From an uncultured Campylobacter sp. (GTDB lineage: Bacteria > Campylobacterota > Campylobacteria > Campylobacterales > Campylobacteraceae): a DNA stretch of 11,939 bases. The translations under genes were made by a program, and so were the position numbers. This document shows positions 6,814 through 11,939 of this stretch, piece after piece. Position 1 is the stretch's first letter; each line of letters begins with the position of its first letter. Location of the stretch: contig NZ_CALHHT010000074.1 in the NCBI RefSeq assembly GCF_938031315.1, forward strand, positions 1 through 11,939, read 5' to 3'. The notes beneath the pieces are model-generated. The model made no database searches. It saw only the letters and a list, made by a program, of their open reading frames with translations, and was not told the origin of the DNA.

Positions 6814-7710
6814 TTGAAGATTTTTAAGCATATAAACGTCGCTCACTCGCCCGACGCCGACGATATTTTTATGTATAAGGCGATTGATTTTGGCTGGGTA
6901 AGCTCCAAAAATCTAAAGCTTAGCGCCACCGCGCTTGATATCCAGACGCTAAACGACGAGGCGCTAAAGGGCACCTATGAGGCCACGGCGATTAGCTTCG
7001 CGCTATATCCGCTGATCTGCGATGAATACGCGCTTTTGCGCACGGCAGTGAGCTTCGGTGAGGGCTACGGCCCAAAGCTAGTTAAGAAAAAGGGCGCGGT
7101 TTTAAAGCGAAATTTCAAAGTCGCGCTCAGCGGCAAACACACGACAAATGCCCTGCTTTTTCGCATGGCATACCCGCAAGCGCGCGTGATTTATAAAAAT
7201 TTTCTCGAGATCGAGGGCGCGGTCTTAAGCGGCGAGGTGGACGCGGGCGTGCTGATACACGAGAGCATTTTGGATTTTTCGGACGAGCTTTGCGTGGAGC
7301 GCGAGATCTGGGATATCTGGAGCGAGCTAGCGGGCGAAAATTTGCCGCTGCCGCTAGGCGGTATGGCGGTTCGCCGCAGCCTGCCGATAACGGATGCTAT
7401 AGAGTGCGAGCGCGTGCTAACGGAGGGCGTGCGCATCGCTACCGCACATAAGCCGCTTTTGTCGCATATGCTCCTCGAGCGAAATCTCATCCGCGTGGAC
7501 GACGCAAAGCTCGAAAAATATCTGAGCCTTTATGCCAACGAGGCCTCGGTCGAGCTTTCGGGGGTGCAGATAAGGGCGGTAGATAGGCTATTTGAGCTTG
7601 GCTATGAGCGCGGATTTTACCCTGCGCCGCTTAGCGCGCAGGAGAATTTTATCCCGCGCGAATATAACGAGATTCGTTTCGCGGACTGCGGCGGGCAAAA
7701 CCCGATGTAA
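6814..7710 (+). CDS. mqnD: 1,4-dihydroxy-6-naphthoate synthase (menaquinone synthesis, futalosine pathway)
   Basis: A 298-residue enzyme with a periplasmic-binding-protein-like fold, acting in the cytoplasm. It converts cyclic dehypoxanthinyl futalosine into 1,4-dihydroxy-6-naphthoate, a late step of the alternative menaquinone route used by Campylobacter and Helicobacter. Supporting motifs are AHSPDADDIFMY (10-21), the TALDIQTLNDEALKG stretch, SFGEGYGPKLV (80-90), the GVLIHES segment with conserved His149 and Glu150, and NLPLPLGGMAVRR (176-188). These separate it from the related MqnA. The start is TTG at 6814, with AAGGA (6803-6807) six bases upstream; no ATG in frame occurs before residue 20, which would remove the conserved motif. 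It is transcribed divergently from recA. It appears complete. Confidence 0.9.
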   Translation: MKIFKHINVAHSPDADDIFMYKAIDFGWVSSKNLKLSATALDIQTLNDEALKGTYEATAISFALYPLICDEYALLRTAVSFGEGYGPKLVKKKGAVLKRNFKVALSGKHTTNALLFRMAYPQARVIYKNFLEIEGAVLSGEVDAGVLIHESILDFSDELCVEREIWDIWSELAGENLPLPLGGMAVRRSLPITDAIECERVLTEGVRIATAHKPLLSHMLLERNLIRVDDAKLEKYLSLYANEASVELSGVQIRAVDRLFELGYERGFYPAPLSAQENFIPREYNEIRFADCGGQNPM

Positions 7711-7736
7711 AGGCGGGCGAGATCAAAATTTAGATG

Positions 7737-7764
7737 AAATTTAGCGCCTGCTTCGGCTAAATTT
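7737..7764 (+). terminator. Possible weak stem-loop terminator after mqnD
   Basis: AAATTTAGC (7737-7745) and GCTAAATTT (7756-7764) are perfect 9-base arms around a 10-base loop, followed by TA and no long T run. It lies 27 bases after the mqnD stop. The stem is A/T-rich, so it may be a weak terminator, an mRNA 3' end structure, or simply two of the many AAATTT copies. Confidence 0.3.
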
Positions 7765-7932
7765 TACTCGGAATGAAATCGTGTTTTGGCTAAATTTCTC
7801 GATATTAAGCGGGTTTGAGCTTTGGCTAAATTCTGCTTCGGCGCAAAAGAGGGCGCGCAAGGTAGAATTTTACCCGCTCTTGCCATTATGGTGCTGTGCC
7901 GTAGTTTTTGAAATTTAGCCGCGGAGCATAGA

Positions 7933-8007
7933 GAGTTTAAAATTTAGCGCAAATTTAACGCTGAGCTCGCCGCGGATTTTGCCGCCAAGCTCGTCAATCG
8001 ACCGCGC
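7933..8007 (+). pseudogene. Decayed internal fragment of murB
   Basis: Seventy-five bases align without gaps to codons 159-183 of the intact murB downstream (8783-8857), with 65 identical positions. The same reading frame is kept: EFKI-stop-RKFNAELAADFAAKLVNRPR against EFKISRGFDAELAADFAAKRANQPR. A TCG codon has become TAG (7945-7947). If the downstream gene is ancestral, eight of ten changes go from G/C to A/T, as expected for unconstrained sequence. No start codon or remaining domain is present, so it cannot make a working enzyme. It may be left over from a partial duplication or from recombination with incoming murB DNA. Confidence 0.8.
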
Positions 8008-8204
8008 TGTAGCGCTATTTGTCGCCGCGTAATATGCCGCCTTAATTTACGGCTATGCAGCGATGAAATTTTCACGCGGAGGTACATTGCGCGGCTGTAT
8101 TTTGCGCCGCAGAGTGCGAGCTGCGCGTGTGACGTAGCGTGCCGCTGAAAACGTATCGAAAGCGAGCTAAATTTAATCGCAGCAGCGTAAATTTTAAGAT
8201 AGCG

Positions 8205-8278
8205 TTCGCGTTTCGCACCGTGCGGCGCGGCGGTATCGCTAAATTTTAAAACGATACGCGGCGAGCGACAAACGCGAA
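8205..8278. repeat. Nested inverted repeats before murB
   Basis: Outer arms TTCGCGTTT (8205-8213) and AAACGCGAA (8270-8278) are perfect over 9 bases. Inner arms GTATCG (8233-8238) and CGATAC (8252-8257) flank a 13-base A/T-rich loop. The structure ends 30 bases before the murB start codon, so it could fold in a murB leader transcript. Confidence 0.55.
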
Positions 8279-8308
8279 ATTTAGAAATAAAATTTAAAAG
8301 GCAAAATT

Positions 8309-9100
8309 TTGAAAACAAAGCAGATAGATTTTAGCAAATACACCTCCGTGCGCATCGGCGGGAGCTTCGCGGTGCAAATTTTAAAAGACGAGGCCGATTT
8401 TGCGGAGTTTGAGAGCATAGCGGGGGGCGCGATCATCGGCGGCGGCAATAATCTGCTCATCTCGCCCGCGCCGCCGCACCTTGCGATGCTAAGCGAGGAG
8501 TTCGATCGCATAAGCTTAAGCGGCGATGTCCTTAGCATCGGGGCTGCGACGAAGTCGGGCAAAATTTACAACTTCGCCAAAAAGCAAAACATCGGCGGCT
8601 TTGAGTTTTTGCGAAACATCCCGGGTACGCTCGGCGGGCTAATCAAAATGAACGCGGGGCTTAGCGGCGCGAGCATCAGCGATAGCCTGCTTGCCGTGCG
8701 CCTAACGCGCGGCTGGGTGGAGCGCGAGCGGATAAGCTTCGGCTACCGAAGAAGCGGGATCGAGGAGCCGATTTTGGGCGCCGAGTTTAAAATTTCGCGC
8801 GGCTTTGATGCTGAGCTCGCCGCGGATTTCGCCGCCAAGCGCGCCAATCAACCGCGCGGCGCAAGCTTTGGGAGCTGCTTTAAAAACCCGCCGAATGACG
8901 CCGCGGGCAGGCTGATCGAAGCGGCGGGGCTTAAGGGCCACGCGATCGGCGGAGCGAAATTTAGCGAGCAGCACGCCAATTTCATCATAAATTTCGGCGG
9001 CGCGAGCTTTGAGGATGTGATTGCGCTCATAAATTTAGCACAAAGCCGCGTTTTTGAGGAATTCGGTATCGAACTGGAAACCGAAGTCGTGGTGCTATAA
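8309..9100 (+). CDS. murB: UDP-N-acetylenolpyruvoylglucosamine reductase
   Basis: Cytoplasmic FAD enzyme that reduces UDP-GlcNAc-enolpyruvate to UDP-N-acetylmuramate with NADPH, the second committed step of peptidoglycan precursor synthesis. The 263-residue length fits the short forms found in epsilonproteobacteria. FAD-binding signs are YTSVRIGG (11-18), GGGNNLL (44-50) and IPGTLGGLIKMNAG (104-117). GYRRS (145-149) carries the substrate-binding tyrosine and arginine, GSCFKNP (188-194) the proton-donor serine (Ser189), and ETEV near the end the conserved glutamate (Glu259). The start is TTG at 8309 with AAGG about 8 bases upstream; no ATG precedes the conserved N-terminus. A relic of its own middle section lies 850 bases upstream. 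Confidence 0.94.
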   Translation: MKTKQIDFSKYTSVRIGGSFAVQILKDEADFAEFESIAGGAIIGGGNNLLISPAPPHLAMLSEEFDRISLSGDVLSIGAATKSGKIYNFAKKQNIGGFEFLRNIPGTLGGLIKMNAGLSGASISDSLLAVRLTRGWVERERISFGYRRSGIEEPILGAEFKISRGFDAELAADFAAKRANQPRGASFGSCFKNPPNDAAGRLIEAAGLKGHAIGGAKFSEQHANFIINFGGASFEDVIALINLAQSRVFEEFGIELETEVVVL

Positions 9101-9415
9101 AAGGAAATTCGTATATTTTGCCCCCGACTAAACTTACTCGGTCATCCATTCCGTCTTTTTGCACTGGATTTTTTTATGCTTTGAAATTTTAAAATACCGA
9201 CGAAATCGTCAAATTTAAAAGCGCTCGAATGCAGTGCGCCGGCGATACTAGCCGCTGTTTCATCGCTTAAAATAGTCGCTACAAAAATGGCCCGCAAAAG
9301 CAATCAATTTTATCCCGTTTATCTCGCCATGAAAAACAGTTGTTGAATTTTGCGCGCCAAACCGACGCGACCGTCTAAATCGGTGTTCAGTAACCGTCTA
9401 AGCGGGTAAGCAAAT
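9101..9415. other. 315-base convergent gap between murB and a small membrane protein gene
   Basis: It contains no gene that I can support and no strong intrinsic terminator for either neighbour. Small structures are a 9-base direct repeat ACCGTCTAA (9370-9378 and 9393-9401) and AGCGGGT/ACCCGCT arms (9401-9407 and 9431-9437) that straddle the stop codon of the downstream minus-strand gene. Confidence 0.5.
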
Positions 9416-9865
9416 TTAGCTCAGATAGTAACCCGCTAAAGCCGCGACGATGGCGAGAGTAAGCGCGGCCGTTAATTTATATAGCCGCAAAGCTCCGGCG
9501 CAGCGACTTTTCATATCGCGGATTTTAGGCGGCTTGCTAGCTAAATTTAGCTCCGCAAGCGCCGCGTCAAATTTGCCGTAATCAAGCCTTCCTTCTGCAA
9601 AATCTCTAAAAATCAGCGTATCGAAATGCAGCCTAATGTGCAGATAAAATAGAGCCGTAAAAGCTGCTAAAAAGCCCGTAATGACGGCAAAATGCGTAAA
9701 AATAGTAAGACAGACGGCAAGCTGAAGCAAATTTAACAAGAAAAACAGCCTATGCGTCGCCAAAAACCTAGCCGTAACCAGCGCCAAGGCCCTATCGTCC
9801 GTCCTTTGACGGCACTCCCGCTCCCCGCCTTGCGCCGATTTTTCGTTTTGCTCCGCATTCATCAT
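9416..9865 (-). CDS. Small membrane protein of unknown function
   Basis: A 149-residue protein that I do not recognise. The first 35 residues are polar and charged. Two closely spaced hydrophobic helices follow (about 40-57 and 59-76), then a polar segment (HIRLHFDTLIFRDFAEGRLDYGKFDAALAEL, with K/R-rich ends) and a third helix at the C-terminus (130-148). It is thus probably an inner-membrane protein with a soluble middle loop. GAGGAG at 9871-9876, 5 bases before the first of two tandem ATG codons, strongly supports the start and suggests good expression. It lies 193 bases downstream of the PAP2-phosphatase gene on the same strand, so the two may share a transcript and a membrane-lipid related job. 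That link is inference. Confidence 0.75.
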   Translation of the reverse strand: MMNAEQNEKSAQGGERECRQRTDDRALALVTARFLATHRLFFLLNLLQLAVCLTIFTHFAVITGFLAAFTALFYLHIRLHFDTLIFRDFAEGRLDYGKFDAALAELNLASKPPKIRDMKSRCAGALRLYKLTAALTLAIVAALAGYYLS

Positions 9866-9963
9866 TTTCTCTCCTCATTTTGGGCGTTTGCCTTTGGTTA
9901 AATTCCCGTTTGTTTTCGCCGAGAATTTTGCAATGCCGCTTGTTTCTAGCCTGCAAATTTTTT

Positions 9964-9998
9964 AAATTTGATCCCTCAAACCAGACTTGATCAAATTT
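9964..9998. repeat. Inverted repeat between the phosphatase and small membrane protein genes
   Basis: AAATTTGATC (9964-9973) and GATCAAATTT (9989-9998) are perfect 10-base arms around a 15-base loop. It lies 61 bases after the phosphatase stop codon and about 100 before the next start codon. On the minus strand it is followed by TAAAAAATTTG rather than a T run, so it is not a classical terminator in that direction. A processing or attenuation hairpin, or a regulator site, are both possible. Confidence 0.5.
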
Positions 9999-10058
9999 GG
10001 CCTGCGCCTATTTCGCGCTTAAATTTGCCGCACTTGCTTTTGCGAATTTAGCTGGTCT

Positions 10059-11591
10059 TTACTCCGCTTTCGAATTTACGCGGGCTTCTGCGGCTAGCCG
10101 CGCTATCCGATCGCGCAGCGAGCTAGCGACTGCGATCTTTTCGCGGCGAGATTTTAGCAAATTTAGCGCCTCGTCAAAGCCTAGTCTCGCGTAAATCACC
10201 AGCCAAGCAAGCAGCACCGACGCGCTCCTACCGTAGCCCAGCGCGCAGCACACTAGCACCTTTTTATCGTTTGCTTCGGCGGCTCGTTCGTTTGGGTCCG
10301 TGAGAATTTGCCCTGTCTCGGCGATCTTACTTTCGTTTGCCGAGCCGCGCGTTTGCAAATTTACCCGCGGGCTCGCTTGCTCGTGAAATTTAAAATCTCG
10401 CCCGTGCGCGTAGCCCGCTTTAGCGATAAAATTTGATCCCAGCTTCGCCGCCATTTGCTGCAAATTTTCGCCGCCGCAAAGAGCCCTTTTTACGAACCGC
10501 TCGAGTTCGTCCGCGCCGCGTTTTAGCTCGTCCGCGCTCGGCGTTATCATATCTAGCATAGGCACGCTCGCATAAATTTGCGCGCCGTCTGGGCGCTCAA
10601 ACTCGGCCGCGCAGTCTAGCACCGCGTCAAATTTGCCCGCCTCCTTAACCGAGCCTAGATAAAGTCCGGGCAAAATCTCGTCTGAAATCCGTCGTCCGCG
10701 TAGCCAAAAAAGCGCATTTAACCGCGCGACGCAAAGATACGGGAAGAGTAAAGCTTTAGCCGCGGCGGCGTGACGACCTTGCCCGTTTTTAGCAAAAACC
10801 CGCGCGCCCAAAAACGCGTAACCGCAAGCGACCAGCGCGAAGCTAAGGCTCGCCCACGACAGCCACAGCATCCACGCACCCCAAATTTTAGCTCCCAAAA
10901 TCGCCGCAAAAAGCGTCATAAACGCAAGCCCTAGATATAGCGCCGCCCATTTGTAGCGAGCAGCCTCCATAGCTATAGCAAAACTAAGCGGCGCGCCGTC
11001 TAGCGGACGAATCAGTAGCACCAAGCAGCCCGCGGCCAGCCCCGTCGGAATGTCGATAAAATGGTGCTGATACGTGGTCAGTACGCTAAGGCCGATGAGC
11101 GTAAACCACGCGACAAGCGCCGCCTTGAGCCAAACCGCGCGCGCCTTGCGAAGGTAAAATGCGCCCACGACGACGCAAAGTATGATGTGTAGCGACGGAG
11201 CTTGATTAAACGGGAGGTCAAAGGCGGCCAGGCTTGAGAACAAAAAGCCGCTAAGGCCCGAAACCGCGGGCTTTTCCCACGACATTTGCAGAGGAAAAGC
11301 GATGAAAAACAGCGTCGCTATCATCTGCGCGACCAGCAGCTGCGTAACGTAGCGCGCGAGCTCCCCGGCGTCACGGCAGAGGAAAAATCCAAGCGCGTAG
11401 AGCAAATTTAGCGACCAGTACGGCACGATACTCCACGCCCAAAACGGCAGCGCGCGCTCCCACGCGAAATAAATCTTCGGCACGTTTGCGCGAGCGCTGG
11501 CGAGGGTGTTCGTGGCGCCGTAGCTAGCGTAAAATATCGCCGCAACGACGACTAACGCAGCCAACTGCGATAAAAACGGTTTTGTTTTCAT
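10059..11591 (-). CDS. Membrane PAP2-like domain fused to dual-specificity phosphatase (YnbD-like)
   Basis: A 510-residue inner-membrane protein with two domains. Residues 1 to about 265 hold some eight or nine hydrophobic helices with PAP2/inositol-phosphorylceramide-synthase-like motifs: PSLH (132-135) and TYQHHFIDIPTG (173-184; catalytic His and Asp). Residues 265-300 are a linker. From about 304 (EILPGLYLGS) runs a dual-specificity phosphatase domain with general-acid Asp347 (PMLDM) and a P-loop CALGYGRS (449-456) that has the Cys-X5-Arg core. E. coli YnbD has the same pairing. Substrates are unknown; lipid phosphates or phosphate esters are the natural guess. Oddities are cysteine in place of the usual histidine before the catalytic Cys, and about 70 polar residues inserted at 372-443, before the P-loop. 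The ATG at 11591 has AAGG 5 bases upstream (11597-11600); a TTG at 11618 lacks a ribosome binding site. Confidence 0.85.
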   Translation of the reverse strand: MKTKPFLSQLAALVVVAAIFYASYGATNTLASARANVPKIYFAWERALPFWAWSIVPYWSLNLLYALGFFLCRDAGELARYVTQLLVAQMIATLFFIAFPLQMSWEKPAVSGLSGFLFSSLAAFDLPFNQAPSLHIILCVVVGAFYLRKARAVWLKAALVAWFTLIGLSVLTTYQHHFIDIPTGLAAGCLVLLIRPLDGAPLSFAIAMEAARYKWAALYLGLAFMTLFAAILGAKIWGAWMLWLSWASLSFALVACGYAFLGARVFAKNGQGRHAAAAKALLFPYLCVARLNALFWLRGRRISDEILPGLYLGSVKEAGKFDAVLDCAAEFERPDGAQIYASVPMLDMITPSADELKRGADELERFVKRALCGGENLQQMAAKLGSNFIAKAGYAHGRDFKFHEQASPRVNLQTRGSANESKIAETGQILTDPNERAAEANDKKVLVCCALGYGRSASVLLAWLVIYARLGFDEALNLLKSRREKIAVASSLRDRIARLAAEARVNSKAE

Positions 11592-11596
11592 TTTTG

Positions 11597-11624
11597 CCTT
11601 TTTTGCTAATTCTATCAAATTTTA
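11597..11624 (-). promoter_or_regulatory. Possible promoter and ribosome binding site of the PAP2-phosphatase gene
   Basis: On the minus strand two overlapping -10 candidates are seen: TAAAAT (11619-11624) and TAGAAT (11609-11614, in GATAGAAT). The first would give a leader of about 20 bases and the second only about 10, just covering the AAGG site at 11597-11600. No -35 consensus is seen. Confidence 0.35.
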
Positions 11625-11668
11625 GTGCATTTGCGCTTTGGCAGCTTAATCGGTCCGAGATCACTCGC

Positions 11669-11697
11669 TTGACGTAAAAGGCGTAAAAGCGTAAAAT
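11669..11697 (+). promoter_or_regulatory. Near-consensus plus-strand promoter overlapping three CGTAAAA repeats
   Basis: TTGACG (11669-11674), a 17-base spacer and TAAAAT (11692-11697) form a good sigma70 promoter, unusual here because Campylobacter promoters mostly lack a -35. The heptamer CGTAAAA occurs at 11673, 11682 and 11690, filling the spacer. Transcription would begin near 11704 and run through the hairpin at 11778-11864 and out of the window. Confidence 0.4.
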
Positions 11698-11777
11698 TTA
11701 CTCACCGAGACCTGAATCTTTAAAATGTTAAATTTGGTTTGGTTAAATTTAGTATTGCGCATTAAATTTACTCTTTC

Positions 11778-11864
11778 TTGTTAAGGGGGAAGGGGCCTGA
11801 ATTACGCTCTGCTAGCAGTTGCGAGGCAAAGCCGAAGCAAAAGAGCTCCCTTCCTCCTTAACGA
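11778..11864. repeat. 87-base imperfect inverted repeat
   Basis: The arms at 11778-11795 and 11847-11864 pair over 18 positions (15 Watson-Crick, three G-T). The core is TTAAGGGGGAAGGG against CCCTTCCTCCTTAA. Inside, GCTCT (11806-11810) pairs with AGAGC (11842-11846), and a smaller TTGC/GCAA hairpin can form in the centre. The G-run and C-run composition differs from nearby A/T-rich sequence. It could be a dispersed palindromic element, a MITE-like remnant, or a structured RNA. Confidence 0.6.
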
Positions 11865-11939
11865 TCCCCAACCCCTACGACGTGAGAGGTTGCTGCACTG
11901 CGTGCAGGTTTAAATTTGGCGCTACCGCGCCGCACGTTT

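Larger units (their letters stand above)
7711..8308 (+). other. 598-base mqnD-murB gap without an intact gene
   Basis: No frame on either strand looks like a functional gene. The stretch holds a possible weak stem-loop just after mqnD, three GGCTAAATT copies (7755, 7788, 7824), a decayed murB fragment (7933-8007) and nested inverted repeats (8205-8278). It is unusually long for this compact genome and looks like decaying sequence. I see no confident -10 element for murB in it, so murB may depend on read-through from mqnD or on a weak promoter near its start. Confidence 0.6.
11592..11939. other. Right-end non-coding block
   Basis: No gene is supported in these 348 bases. They contain the phosphatase promoter area, a near-consensus plus-strand promoter with three CGTAAAA copies, a large imperfect hairpin, and two short perfect hairpins: CTGCAC-TGC-GTGCAG (11893-11907) and GGCGC-TACC-GCGCC (11918-11931). 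The density of structured elements suggests a dispersed repeat or a transcribed leader or RNA that continues past the window. Confidence 0.5.

Noticed and set aside
7944..8318. 124-codon open frame on the minus strand in the mqnD-murB gap
   Set aside because: It is the antisense of the murB relic and flanking non-coding sequence. Its translation is R/S/A-rich without domains, and it has no good ribosome binding site.
9142..9303. 53-codon minus-strand open stretch from a TTG, protein-like in part (DETAASIAGALHSSAFKFDD)
   Set aside because: It has only a weak, distant GGA before it, a stop codon directly upstream and no recognised family. It could be a gene remnant, but chance cannot be excluded.
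11725..11784. 19-residue plus-strand open frame (MLNLVWLNLVLRIKFTLSC) ending at the large hairpin
   Set aside because: A leader peptide or small hydrophobic toxin was considered. There is no ribosome binding site, and the sequence is what AAATTT-rich DNA gives by default.
1..11939. CRISPR arrays, transposases, phage genes, tRNA or rRNA genes
   Set aside because: I looked on both strands. No regularly spaced repeats, no transposase or integrase motifs and no tRNA-like cloverleaf were seen. The three GGCTAAATT copies at 7755-7832 are too few and too short to be an array.

Overview
The window looks like ordinary chromosome from a Campylobacter of the oral, higher-GC type (C. gracilis, C. rectus or C. 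showae kind). This is inferred from four things: the hexamer AAATTT is very frequent, several genes start with TTG or GTG behind short AAGG ribosome binding sites, a futalosine-pathway menaquinone gene is present, and the order recA - eno - FtsB-like gene - cgpA-like gene matches what I recall from C. jejuni (Cj1673c to Cj1670c). No database search was possible, so the species is not fixed.

Layout. Positions 5 to 6516 are all on the minus strand. Reading in the direction of transcription, recA, eno, an FtsB/DivIC-like gene with a very long N-terminal tail, a periplasmic CgpA-like protein rich in N-glycosylation sequons, and a nitroreductase follow each other with 4-base ATGA overlaps or gaps of 1 to 9 bases. 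They end at a probable intrinsic terminator, after which argH has its own promoter. Divergent from recA, on the plus strand, are mqnD (menaquinone) and murB (peptidoglycan), both starting with TTG. They are separated by about 600 bases without an intact gene. That gap holds a decayed in-frame fragment of murB itself (7933-8007, 65 of 75 bases identical to 8783-8857) and nested inverted repeats just before murB.

Positions 9101-9415 contain no convincing gene. On the minus strand from 11591 down to 9416 lie a large membrane protein that joins a PAP2/inositol-phosphorylceramide-synthase-like domain to a C-terminal dual-specificity phosphatase (YnbD-like), and a small three-helix membrane protein of unknown function. 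The last 350 bases are non-coding. They hold three CGTAAAA copies inside a near-consensus plus-strand promoter, followed by an 87-base imperfect hairpin and two shorter perfect ones.

How it fits together. The genes cover DNA repair (recA), glycolysis (eno), cell division (FtsB-like), arginine synthesis (argH), respiratory quinone synthesis (mqnD), cell wall synthesis (murB) and probably lipid or phosphate-ester chemistry at the membrane (PAP2-phosphatase). I see no CRISPR array, transposase, phage gene, tRNA or rRNA. I find no clearly new defence or mobile system. The items most worth a second look are the murB relic, the sequon-dense CgpA-like protein, the tail on the FtsB-like protein, the insertion in the phosphatase domain, and the hairpin and promoter block at the right end.
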